From positions 6,958-70,957 of the forward strand of contig JAYWHX010000022.1 in NCBI GenBank assembly GCA_043777375.1: a stretch of DNA of 64,000 nucleotides. Direction: 5' to 3'. The translations under genes and the position numbers were made by a program. The stretch is from TH-plancto1 sp043777375. GTDB lineage: Bacteria; Planctomycetota; Planctomycetia; Planctomycetales; Planctomycetaceae. Below the pieces are notes generated by a model. It was not told the DNA's origin. It searched no databases and saw only the letters and a program-made list of their open reading frames with translations. Shown piece after piece: positions 8,185 through 16,091 of the stretch. Each line of letters opens with the position of its first letter. The stretch's first letter is position 1.

Positions 8185-11100
8185 ATGCCGCTGCGTCAGA
8201 CCTTGCAATGGATGCTCGTTCTTCTCGCCACGATTGTGATCGTCGGTGGCGGGGGAGTCATCTGGCTTTGGGGGCACAGTGAGGCGCTGCTCAAGCAGGA
8301 AATCACCCTGCGGCTGGAGCAGCTGGCTCCCGATCTGCCGCTGGAGTTTAAGAAGGCTTCACTCGAAACCGATGGGCGAGTTCGGGTCACAGAGATCAGC
8401 CTGCAATCCCCCGATCATCTCTCCACGCTCCTGCGGCTGCCGGAAGCCATCGGGTATCTGGATCGAGAACTGTTCGTTAAGCATCGACAGGTCTCCTTGG
8501 TCAAGCTCGTTTTCAATCGCCCCCAGGTCACGCTCGAACAGTCCCCAGATGGCGGGTGGAGTTTCCAAGGACTGAAGCTCCCGAAGCCCGGTGGAATGGC
8601 CTGGCCCGAGGTCGAGTTACTGGACGGGGAGATCTTGCTGCTGGCGCATCGCGAAGCGCTGGTTCCTCTCGAACTTCGTTTGAAGAATCTCGATGCCCAC
8701 CTGAAGCCGACCGCCAAGGGGCAATGTGAGATTGCGGGTCACGGCGATCTCGACCCGATCGGCCCCGTCGAGATTGAAGGCGAACTCGATACCTCGACGG
8801 GACGCTGGAACATCCGGGCTCGGGCTCGCAGGATACCCGCCGGAGACCAGCTGATTGGCGTGGCCTCCGGGCTCTCGTCAGCCGTGAAGACAAAAGTCGA
8901 CACGATCACCCAGGCCGTTCGAGAGAAGACACGTCATCCGGCGATTCGAGCACTCGATGCCCAGTCGACCGACACCAGCGACGGTGTGCAAGTGGCTTCG
9001 CTCCAACAGGGCGAACCTGGTCCGGGAGATCCGACCTCTCTGATCCCGCGTATTGGTTTGCGAGCGGAGTTGGATCTGCAATGCGAGATCGCGTGCGAGG
9101 GTTTCGGAGAGCCGATTGACTACGCCGCAGACCTCCAGATTGAAAATGGCGAGGTGACGGACCTGTTCCCCATCCCGCTGTACGAGGTGTCGGGTCGGGT
9201 ACTGCTTCGCCGTGATCGGGTCGAGATTCAAAAGCTCAAAGCGGTGAACGGGGATAGCTTGTTAACCATCAACGGCATGTTGCCTCTGGGTGGAAATCCT
9301 GCAGCCCCCGACATGAAAGTTCGGGCGACTAACTTGCCGGTGGATCATCGGCTCCGAGAGCTGACTCCGGGGATCGAGAAGTTGTTTGTGCTTCTTCAGC
9401 CCGAAGGACGATTTGACTTAGATGTGGAGTATGCACCCGACCGTTCACCCCCCGTCATCGTTCGGGAGTTCCGGGTCCGTGACGGCAGCATGCAGCACGA
9501 TTTGTTTCGCTATCCGGTCAAATCCATCACGGGTACGATCGTGCAAGAGGACGACAAGTTCCTGTTCGACATGCAGGGGCAGGCCTCGGGACATGTCGGA
9601 AATCTGACTGGGTTTGTGCGAGGTTTCGGTCCTGACCTGGAGGCAGATCTGCGAATTCAAGCCCAAGGTTTTCCGATCGACGATGTGCTGGTCGCCGCGT
9701 TCGAGACGCCCAAACTGAAAGCCATTGCTGCGACGATGCGAGCGATGCGAATTCGCGGCGAGGGAGATGTTGATGTCTCCTTCCGACGGACGCTTCAAAC
9801 CGGCCCCAAGTTTCTGACCTTCCTGAAGGCGGACATTCGCAACAGTGATTTGAACTACGTTCGCTTCCCACTGCCTCTCAGTAATGTCTCAGGGCAGATC
9901 GAGCATGACCCACTGCAAGGCAACATCTGGCACTTCCGGAAGATGCTCGGTTCACGTGGCGAGACTCAAGTCAAAGGCTCCGGAACCTACGAAACACGCG
10001 ACGGCATCGGCCAGCTCGACCTGCAATTCGATGCTCAATCTGTCCCCATCGACTCCACGCTGAAAGCCGCCAGCCTGACGACCAACGACCGCTTGCAGGA
10101 AGTCTGGAACCAGCTGAATCCCTCGGCGGGGATGCTCGAATTCCAGAAGCTTCAGATTCAATGGTCCCCCGGACAATCACCACGTGTCACGATGCCCGTC
10201 ATCAAGGTGCAGGGAGCTGCACTGCGACTGGCCGCAGTTCCGTACCCGCTCGACCGAGTCTCCGGAACGCTGAGCTGGGATGGTCAAACGGCAGCGGTGG
10301 AGCATGCGGAAGGCTGGCATGGTTCGACATTTGTCGAAGTCGGTCGCAGTGCGAATACGTCCGATCCCTATTTTCAGTTGGCTCCGGCCGCTGGCATTGA
10401 TTGGCGATTACACCTTCCCGAGATCCGCTTGCGAAAATTGTTCGCCGACGAAGAACTCCGTAAAGCCTTACCGGAATCGATCCGCACCGTTGTGGCGCAG
10501 CTCGATCCACGCGGCCCGCTCGACCTGAATATTGCTCTGGATCTCAAGCAGTACCGCGCGCCGGACCCGACACTCACCTCGAGCTTTCAGATTGATGCCA
10601 TTCTCAAAAACAACCAGATCACCACCGGGCTGACACTCGAACAAGCCACGGGGCACATTCATTTGTTCGACGGGAACTGGGACGGACAAATGATCACAGC
10701 TGAGGGGTACGTGGACCTCGACAGCGTTCGTGTTCTGGACTTGCCGATGTATCAGATGGAGGGGCCATTCAGCATCGTGGGAAACCGGCTGACAGCGGGG
10801 CAGCCCCCGCCAGGTCGCCCCGTGCCGCACTCCAAGAAAAACCCCTTTGCCGGTCGGGAGATCGTTGCCAGTCTGTATGACGGCAAGGTCTCTGCGAACG
10901 CCGAAGTGGTGATTGATTCAGACGACACCGCGAACACGGTCTATGACGCAGAAGTCAACCTCCAGGATGCCAAGCTCGAACAGTGGGCCAAAGAGCAGGG
11001 ATCGCGCGAACGCTTGAACGGGCCAGTGAACGGCAAGCTGACTCTCAGCGGGAAGGGTCCGTCTCCACTGTCAATCGTAGGACAGGGATATGTCGATGTC

Positions 11101-11568
11101 ACGCAGGCACAGCTCTATGAACTCCCCGTGTTGGTGTCGGTATTCACAGTGCCAAACTTGCGGACTCCGGCGGACAACAAAGCGTTCCGCTACGGGTTTG
11201 CCGACTTTCAGATGAGACAGGGAATCTTTGACTTCACGGATATCCGTTTGGTTGGCGATACCGTCAGTTTGGTTGGTCGTGGGTTTGTCGGATTCGCTGG
11301 CGAGCAGGAACGTCGCATCGGATTCGATTTTTACACCGATGCCCGAAACCGCATCCCCGTCATCGGACCGTTGGTGGGGATGATCGGCAGCGGTTGGGTA
11401 CGAGTGCGTGTCGATGGCACGATCGACAATTCCAAAGCCGTCATGAAACCCCGTGTGCCAATCCTGGATGAGGCGTTCGGAGGGCTGATTGAAAGCCTGG
11501 AGTCTGGGCAGATGCAGAATCGCCCGCTGCAACCCGCAGCCGGAATTCCGCAGCGCACTCAGCGGTAG
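8185..11568 (+). CDS. AsmA/YhdP-like large envelope protein
   Basis: 1127 residues from the ATG at 8185, which has AGGA eight bases upstream; a GTG at 8143 would add 14 residues. One N-terminal membrane segment (MLVLLATIVIVGGGGVIWLW) is followed by a very long beta-rich region without cysteines or catalytic motifs. The C-terminal ~200 residues (GKLTLSGKGPSPLSIVGQG, then LVGDTVSLVGRGFVGF and IPVIGPLVGMIGSGWVRVRVDG) match the AsmA-like C-terminal region. Proteins of this superfamily form bridge-like grooves for phospholipid movement between inner and outer membranes in proteobacteria; that role here is inferred. It stands alone between intergenic repeats and a convergent binding-protein gene. 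Confidence 0.85.
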   Translation: MPLRQTLQWMLVLLATIVIVGGGGVIWLWGHSEALLKQEITLRLEQLAPDLPLEFKKASLETDGRVRVTEISLQSPDHLSTLLRLPEAIGYLDRELFVKHRQVSLVKLVFNRPQVTLEQSPDGGWSFQGLKLPKPGGMAWPEVELLDGEILLLAHREALVPLELRLKNLDAHLKPTAKGQCEIAGHGDLDPIGPVEIEGELDTSTGRWNIRARARRIPAGDQLIGVASGLSSAVKTKVDTITQAVREKTRHPAIRALDAQSTDTSDGVQVASLQQGEPGPGDPTSLIPRIGLRAELDLQCEIACEGFGEPIDYAADLQIENGEVTDLFPIPLYEVSGRVLLRRDRVEIQKLKAVNGDSLLTINGMLPLGGNPAAPDMKVRATNLPVDHRLRELTPGIEKLFVLLQPEGRFDLDVEYAPDRSPPVIVREFRVRDGSMQHDLFRYPVKSITGTIVQEDDKFLFDMQGQASGHVGNLTGFVRGFGPDLEADLRIQAQGFPIDDVLVAAFETPKLKAIAATMRAMRIRGEGDVDVSFRRTLQTGPKFLTFLKADIRNSDLNYVRFPLPLSNVSGQIEHDPLQGNIWHFRKMLGSRGETQVKGSGTYETRDGIGQLDLQFDAQSVPIDSTLKAASLTTNDRLQEVWNQLNPSAGMLEFQKLQIQWSPGQSPRVTMPVIKVQGAALRLAAVPYPLDRVSGTLSWDGQTAAVEHAEGWHGSTFVEVGRSANTSDPYFQLAPAAGIDWRLHLPEIRLRKLFADEELRKALPESIRTVVAQLDPRGPLDLNIALDLKQYRAPDPTLTSSFQIDAILKNNQITTGLTLEQATGHIHLFDGNWDGQMITAEGYVDLDSVRVLDLPMYQMEGPFSIVGNRLTAGQPPPGRPVPHSKKNPFAGREIVASLYDGKVSANAEVVIDSDDTANTVYDAEVNLQDAKLEQWAKEQGSRERLNGPVNGKLTLSGKGPSPLSIVGQGYVDVTQAQLYELPVLVSVFTVPNLRTPADNKAFRYGFADFQMRQGIFDFTDIRLVGDTVSLVGRGFVGFAGEQERRIGFDFYTDARNRIPVIGPLVGMIGSGWVRVRVDGTIDNSKAVMKPRVPILDEAFGGLIESLESGQMQNRPLQPAAGIPQRTQR

Positions 11569-11599
11569 CGAGCAGCGGCCAGTGGTTCTGTCGCGAGGC

Positions 11600-12622
11600 T
11601 CACTTCAGACTCGCATCCTGATCCGCATCAGCCTTCTTGTAGAGCTTCGTCGGGATCAGATTCTCTGCCGGGACATCCTTCCCTTTCGAGTGTGCGACGA
11701 TGGAATTCACCACTTCGATCCCCATCAGATCGGGGAACTGAATCGGGTCGGCGTAGATCTTCCCGTCCTTAATCGCCTGCTTCCCCTCGGGTTGGCCATC
11801 GAATCCGACGATGATGACCGAGTCGGCTTTCCCAGCTTGCTCCAAGGCTGCTCGTGCCCCCAGCGCTGACGGATCATTGATTGCGAACACGGCATTCAAC
11901 CCATCGTTCGATTGCAGAACGTCCTTCATCGCAGCTGAGCTGTTGTCCTTGGCGGCCCCGCCTTCGTACTCACCGGCGATGGTGACCGGACTGGCAGCGG
12001 ATTTATTGTGGGCCTCGATCGCTTCACGAAATCCCTGAACACGCAGGCGGCACGATTCGGCTTGCTTGTAATGCAGAATCGCCACGGAGCCGCCTCGCGA
12101 TCCCAGCCCTTCAATGATTGCTGCTCCCGCCTCACGTCCACCGCCGAGATTATCGGTGGCGATCTGGCTGACAATCTTGACGCCCGGCTCCCGGCAGGGA
12201 ATATCCACGGTGAAGACCGGAATCCCTGCGGCATTGGCCTCCTGAATTACGGGAACGATCGACCGGGACTCACACGGGCTGATGACGATCGCCGCGACCT
12301 TGCGCACGATGAAGTCTTTGACTTGATTGGACTGCTTGGCCGGGTCCTCATCGGCACTCAGCAAGATCGAATCGTAGCCGTTCTTCTTCCCCTCGCTCTC
12401 GATGTTGTCGGCGATCACCTTGAAGAATGGATTCTCGAAGGTGAGTAGGGATACACCGATGGTGCCGCGCGATGCCCGAGGCGTACCGCTCGCACTGGTG
12501 GTTGCCGCCTCCGGAGAGGTCGCATTCCCAGGCGCGCTGGTTGGTTTCGCGGGATCACCTCCCGTGCATCCCCAGAGACCACAGAGTACCCATGAGGCCA
12601 GCCAAAGACGTCGAGTCAACAT
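11600..12622 (-). CDS. Sugar ABC transporter substrate-binding lipoprotein (RbsB family)
   Basis: 340 residues. The N-terminus MLTRRLWLASWVLCGLWGC ends in a lipobox (LWGC, lipidated C19) followed by a Ser/Thr/Ala linker, so it is a membrane-anchored periplasmic-type binding protein. The body matches periplasmic binding protein type 1 proteins for ribose and other sugars: GVSLLTFENPFFKVIADNIESE at the start of the fold, KDFIVRKVAAIVISPCES, and VFAINDPSALGARAALEQAGK. No permease or ATPase gene lies in this window, so the transporter must be encoded elsewhere or the protein acts as a sensor. The ATG at 12622 has AAGG nine bases upstream. The ligand cannot be assigned. Confidence 0.9.
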   Translation of the reverse strand: MLTRRLWLASWVLCGLWGCTGGDPAKPTSAPGNATSPEAATTSASGTPRASRGTIGVSLLTFENPFFKVIADNIESEGKKNGYDSILLSADEDPAKQSNQVKDFIVRKVAAIVISPCESRSIVPVIQEANAAGIPVFTVDIPCREPGVKIVSQIATDNLGGGREAGAAIIEGLGSRGGSVAILHYKQAESCRLRVQGFREAIEAHNKSAASPVTIAGEYEGGAAKDNSSAAMKDVLQSNDGLNAVFAINDPSALGARAALEQAGKADSVIIVGFDGQPEGKQAIKDGKIYADPIQFPDLMGIEVVNSIVAHSKGKDVPAENLIPTKLYKKADADQDASLK

Positions 12623-12764
12623 GAGCAGCAACCTTGTTCGAAGCCATCGTTCGCGCTGATGAAGTCTCCCAGTGGACCATCCCCGCGTCGAACGAACTCA
12701 CATACAGTTAATCGAGTGCAAGCCAAAAGTCACTCCCGACGAGCTTCCTGAAGCGGTCATGAAC

Positions 12765-13388
12765 TCAATTCAGCATCTCTCTCACGGCCTCGAGCGGCAG
12801 CCCAACCACATTGCTCAAGCTGCCCTCGACATGTGTAATGAAGACGCTGCCAGCTCCTTGCAGCGCATATCCCCCCGCCTTGCCGAGCGGTTCATCGGTG
12901 TCCAGATACCACTCCAGAATTGCAGCGTCGGGCGGTCCTATCGTGACGCGAGTTTCAACGATCCGTTCCTGTCGCTGCCCCTCGGCATTCGACAGAACCA
13001 CAGCTGTCATCGCCCGATGAGTCTGGCCGAAGTAATGGGTGAGGAACCACTGACGGACTGTGTCCCTCCATACATCACCCTGCGGTGGTTGCCCGAGGAC
13101 CATGTAGGCTCCCGGCTGACCGACGACGATCACGGTGTCTGCGGTGAGGACGATCGCCTCGCCCGGACATTCCACGCGGGCCCATACGTTTTCGTTCTTC
13201 ATCCGGGCAATGCAGAGCAGCTGATCGCGAATAGCGGTCTCTTCCCACAGCCCTTCGAAGCCCGGTTCATTCGGGTCAGTCGGTGGCAAAACGACAATGC
13301 GTTCCGGAGCCACGAGGTGCGACAACAGCTCCCGTCGACGCGGAGAGCGCGAGCCCAGGACAATGGGCAGTGAAGAGGTGGGATTCAT
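12765..13388 (-). CDS. maf: Maf-like nucleoside triphosphate pyrophosphatase
   Basis: 207 residues from the ATG at 13388, which places the conserved LGSRSPRRRELL motif at residues 9-20; an upstream ATG at 13466 would add an unconserved extension. Maf proteins hydrolyse non-canonical or methylated nucleoside triphosphates in the cytoplasm. Visible family features are ILTADTVIVV-like (IVLTADTVIVV) with the catalytic Asp, the YLDTDEPLGKAGGYALQG segment with the conserved GKAGGYxxQG signature, and VVGLPLEAV near the C-terminus. All are intact. It is followed by the binding-protein gene 142 bp downstream on the same strand. Confidence 0.93.
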   Translation of the reverse strand: MNPTSSLPIVLGSRSPRRRELLSHLVAPERIVVLPPTDPNEPGFEGLWEETAIRDQLLCIARMKNENVWARVECPGEAIVLTADTVIVVGQPGAYMVLGQPPQGDVWRDTVRQWFLTHYFGQTHRAMTAVVLSNAEGQRQERIVETRVTIGPPDAAILEWYLDTDEPLGKAGGYALQGAGSVFITHVEGSLSNVVGLPLEAVREMLN

Positions 13389-13542
13389 GGGTTGAGCTTC
13401 AGCCCACGGGTCGTGGAGGGGTAAACGTCGAGCATCTTCAGAGCTCGTGGCAGCTGATTGTTGCATCTGTCAGCGAGAAAGTGCGACCCTCATCCGAAAA
13501 AACGAAGACGAGATCACTTCTCCATCCCTTGTGGCATGCTCC

Positions 13543-14658
13543 TCACGGAGCCTGCGACTTGGCCCGCCGACGAAAGAACCACCACGCTACGCCCCCCCCG
13601 ACCACGTTGGCGAGAATGATCCAACCCCACCGTGAACGCGAGTTTGGATTGACTGGTTTCATTGGGGGGAGCTTTGGCAATGGCATTGGGAATGCTGGCT
13701 CAAGTACAGGCATCCCGAGTGTCAGGTCGACAACAGCGGCGTTCTCATCTGTTGCCAGCCCTGCTGCTGTAAACAATTGAGGATCAAGCGGCAAATTCAC
13801 CTGATCCCATTCAAAGACGAGGTGCCAAGATTTCTCAACATCCGTCAGGTTTTTGTCAGTCATTGTGTATGTCGAAGGGAGCCATATATTATCGATGGCC
13901 TTCCATTCCGTGTCGCTTTGAAATGTCACTTGACCAGATCGTGTGGTCTGCCAGCGAAAGGGAGACATACCTTTCGTCTCATCGATCCAGAACTCTTGCT
14001 TGAGTTCAGTGTTTGAATACTCGCACCGATAGCCCTTGGGAGACTGCAGAGGCTCGATGGTCATATGAATCTTATCCATGACATTGAGTAACACATCAAC
14101 GGTCTTTCCTTGTTGGAATTCAATCAATCCCATGAGCCCCAAGGCACGAACATCAAACACATGGACGCTCGTGTCATTGACTACACCTGCGGGTAGTCGA
14201 TTGATCATCGTGGAGTCAATGCCGCGAACCAAGTCATACTCGTTAGTCCTCACCAGTGCCCCCCCAGATTCAACGGTCACCCACTTTCGCCCACTGGCAT
14301 CTTTCCCTTCCGGCAGATTGGATGTCATCGACTCATCGACTGGTTTCACTCCGGGAGAGTCCGCCCAAACCATCCGATAATCCGACTCGTCGAACCGAAA
14401 AAGATTCTTGTCGTAGTCAAAGGAGACGACGTACTTAACGTTCACGTTGAACGTGCCCCAGGCTTTTCCGTTTTCGGACCGTGAACCCGTGATCGTGACT
14501 ATTCCACTGCGAATGGCATCACGTTCGGCTCGCATCCCTCCCATTACGAACTCTGATAATGAGGATGCTTCGCTCAAATCAGCTGCTTGGATGCCCGCAC
14601 GGCAAGTCAATAATGCCACAGTGATGAGCAGTGGATAAATCAACTTGAATGCCCACAT
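13543..14658 (-). CDS. Secreted protein with C-terminal membrane anchor, LolA-like character (unknown function)
   Basis: 371 residues. A signal peptide (MWAFKLIYPLLITVALLTCRAGIQA) is preceded by a good GGGAGG Shine-Dalgarno six bases from the ATG. The extracytoplasmic part has alternating beta-type segments (KYVVSFDYDKNLFRFDESDYRMVW, YRCEYSNTELKQEFWIDETKG, WLPSTYTMTDKNL) reminiscent of LolA/LppX-type lipoprotein-carrier folds, but I cannot name a family. The C-terminus is a membrane helix (GWIILANVVGGGVAWWFF) followed by a basic RRRAKSQ tail, as in sorted surface proteins. It is the last gene of the probable DUF1573 / C39 / cysteine-rich unit, 72 nt after the cysteine-rich gene. Codon use is less GC-biased than in the upstream C39 gene. 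Confidence 0.7.
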   Translation of the reverse strand: MWAFKLIYPLLITVALLTCRAGIQAADLSEASSLSEFVMGGMRAERDAIRSGIVTITGSRSENGKAWGTFNVNVKYVVSFDYDKNLFRFDESDYRMVWADSPGVKPVDESMTSNLPEGKDASGRKWVTVESGGALVRTNEYDLVRGIDSTMINRLPAGVVNDTSVHVFDVRALGLMGLIEFQQGKTVDVLLNVMDKIHMTIEPLQSPKGYRCEYSNTELKQEFWIDETKGMSPFRWQTTRSGQVTFQSDTEWKAIDNIWLPSTYTMTDKNLTDVEKSWHLVFEWDQVNLPLDPQLFTAAGLATDENAAVVDLTLGMPVLEPAFPMPLPKLPPMKPVNPNSRSRWGWIILANVVGGGVAWWFFRRRAKSQAP

Positions 14659-14730
14659 CGATATCCTCCCTTTGGAAAATGAGGCCGTTCAGTTTGTCTC
14701 TGCCACATATCAAGGATGAACTTCATCAAG

Positions 14731-15321
14731 TCACTTGAAGAAATGCGGCATTGTGGTTGCCACGACCGTCTTTCTCGATGGCAACCCAGCAATATACTCG
14801 TATTTGCATTCACCCCAAATCGGTGCCGTTTCGATGAATGGTTGGCTATTGAGCGTTGGGCCAGTGCCTTGGCAATACCACCTATTTGATCCATCATTCA
14901 CTGCCAAGCACTGTACTGCACACTGTTGTTGAATAAAGCATGCCCCAATGACTGGTGGCATGCATCCAAGCGCTGGAGCAGCAGTTGTCGTCTTCGGTAC
15001 GATGCTACAACTCCACCAAAGGTATCTACCGCCGACTCGCTCCAAACCATTGCCGCGGCAAACATAGCCGAAAAATCCTCCTTCTGGCGTCGGTATAAAT
15101 TCACGATTACACAATGTGTCGCTGCATCGACCGTCAGCCCAACCGACGCAGATCCCTGCCATTTGAGGGGATCCACAAATTGGGGGTGGAATCTGACCGC
15201 CCCGCACTGATGGTGAAGAGGTGGAACATGATTCCCCAACGGTGATTGACCCACTGGTCAATCCGACCTGGGCACACACAAGGGCAGCGATGGTCAACAT
15301 GAACAGGCTGATTTTGGACAT
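14731..15321 (-). CDS. Cysteine-rich secreted protein of unknown function
   Basis: 196 residues from the ATG at 15321 (CGGAG nine bases upstream; a longer in-frame start would lie well inside the preceding gene). The signal peptide MSKISLFMLTIAALVCAQVGLTSG is followed by a mature part with about 13 cysteines, including CSTSSPSV, PPICGSP, GICVGWADGRCSDTLC and CFIQQQCAVQC. This suggests a disulfide-stabilised extracellular protein. The gene starts inside the last 28 nt of the C39-like gene, implying translational coupling. There is no double-glycine leader. I recognise no family; a substrate or partner of the neighbouring C39-like protein is a guess from context. Confidence 0.7.
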   Translation of the reverse strand: MSKISLFMLTIAALVCAQVGLTSGSITVGESCSTSSPSVRGGQIPPPICGSPQMAGICVGWADGRCSDTLCNREFIPTPEGGFFGYVCRGNGLERVGGRYLWWSCSIVPKTTTAAPALGCMPPVIGACFIQQQCAVQCLAVNDGSNRWYCQGTGPTLNSQPFIETAPIWGECKYEYIAGLPSRKTVVATTMPHFFK

Positions 15322-15974
15322 GGTTTTCGACTCCGGAACAGGGACTTTCTTGATTGCCAGAGAGTCACGATGGCTCCCAGCGCACAGAGGGCGGCGAGGA
15401 CGAGGGATGGCTGTTGCCACGCGGGGGTGGCGGCCAGGGCGAATTCGGTGGTGGGGAGGATGGGATGTTGGGAGATGAGGAGGAGATCCCCGGACATGCT
15501 GCGAAGCAGTTCCTCGCGCGGGCCGTGCAGGGTGCCGGTGAGGGGGTCGTGGATGGTGGTTGTGCCGTGGTCGTCGCCAAGGTGGATGATGAAGTGGCCG
15601 AGGGTTTGCGGGGCGGGAGGTGTTTGGGTGGCGGGGGAGCCGGCGGCTAGCGCCGGTCCGCTCACTTTGGTGGGGAGTGGCTTGAGGTGCAGGATGGCGG
15701 GTTCGGACCAGGTGAGCGTGGCTCCGGTGGGCAGATGCACCACCTCGGCATGCAGCCCGCGTTGCCGCAGGGCGTCGCGCAGCTGGCCGAGAGTGGTGTC
15801 TTTTTCGACTCCGTCCGTATGCAGCTCCCGCACCAGATCGATCAGCTCGACCTCGTGACCATAGCTGCGCAGGATGGTCTGCACGCAGCGGGGTCCGCAG
15901 ACGGTGTCGCCCTCGGGCGCTGGCTCGGCGGCGAGCAGTGCGGCGAGGAACAGGAGTGGGAGGGGGTTGGGCAT
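15294..15974 (-). CDS. Exported C39-peptidase-like protein with C-terminal anchor
   Basis: 226 residues. A signal peptide (MPNPLPLLFLAALLAAEP) is followed directly by a C39 papain-like domain: C26 in VCGPRC, H127 in LGHFIIHLG, and D143 in IHDPLTG, the expected Cys-His-Asp set. Usually C39 domains are cytosolic N-terminal parts of bacteriocin ABC exporters; here there is no transporter and the domain is extracytoplasmic. A C-terminal membrane helix (PSLVLAALCALGAIVTLW) ends in a basic, cysteine-containing tail. Residues 104-113 (VSGPALAAGS) are encoded by a copy of the R4 intergenic repeat, within an Ala/Pro-rich insertion between the Cys and His parts of the fold. The gene overlaps the cysteine-rich gene by 28 nt. 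No good Shine-Dalgarno: another R4 copy occupies the leader. Confidence 0.75.
   Translation of the reverse strand: MPNPLPLLFLAALLAAEPAPEGDTVCGPRCVQTILRSYGHEVELIDLVRELHTDGVEKDTTLGQLRDALRQRGLHAEVVHLPTGATLTWSEPAILHLKPLPTKVSGPALAAGSPATQTPPAPQTLGHFIIHLGDDHGTTTIHDPLTGTLHGPREELLRSMSGDLLLISQHPILPTTEFALAATPAWQQPSLVLAALCALGAIVTLWQSRKSLFRSRKPCPKSACSC
15637..15665 (+). repeat. Interspersed repeat R4, copy inside the C39-like coding sequence
   Basis: 29 bp beginning GAGCCGGCGGCTAGCGCC, with one mismatch to the two intergenic copies at 15984 and 16063. On the coding strand it is in frame with codons 104-113 of the C39-like gene. Confidence 0.9.
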
Positions 15975-15983
15975 GCGTGCTCT

Positions 15984-16012
15984 GTGAGCGGACTGGCGCT
16001 AGCCGCCGGCTC
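15984..16012 (-). repeat. Interspersed repeat R4, inverted copy in the C39 leader
   Basis: Exact reverse complement of the copy at 16063-16091. It ends nine bases before the C39-like start codon, so the two copies form an inverted repeat filling most of the gap between the DUF1573 and C39 genes. Confidence 0.9.
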
Positions 16013-16062
16013 TGCTATGTGTGTGGCCGGAGTGAATACGTTTTGCGGTACAGCGGTGAAGG

Positions 16063-16091
16063 GAGCCGGCGGCTAGCGCCAGTCCGCTCAC
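16063..16091 (+). repeat. Interspersed repeat R4, copy overlapping the DUF1573 stop codon
   Basis: 29 bp identical (inverted) to 15984-16012. On the minus strand the repeat begins GTGAGC, and its TGA (16090-16088) is the stop codon of the DUF1573 gene. Confidence 0.9.

Noticed and set aside
14731..15321. Cysteine-rich protein as a bacteriocin precursor cleaved by the C39-like protein
   Set aside because: No double-glycine leader and a standard Sec signal peptide, so classical bacteriocin maturation is not supported; kept only as a loose module hypothesis.
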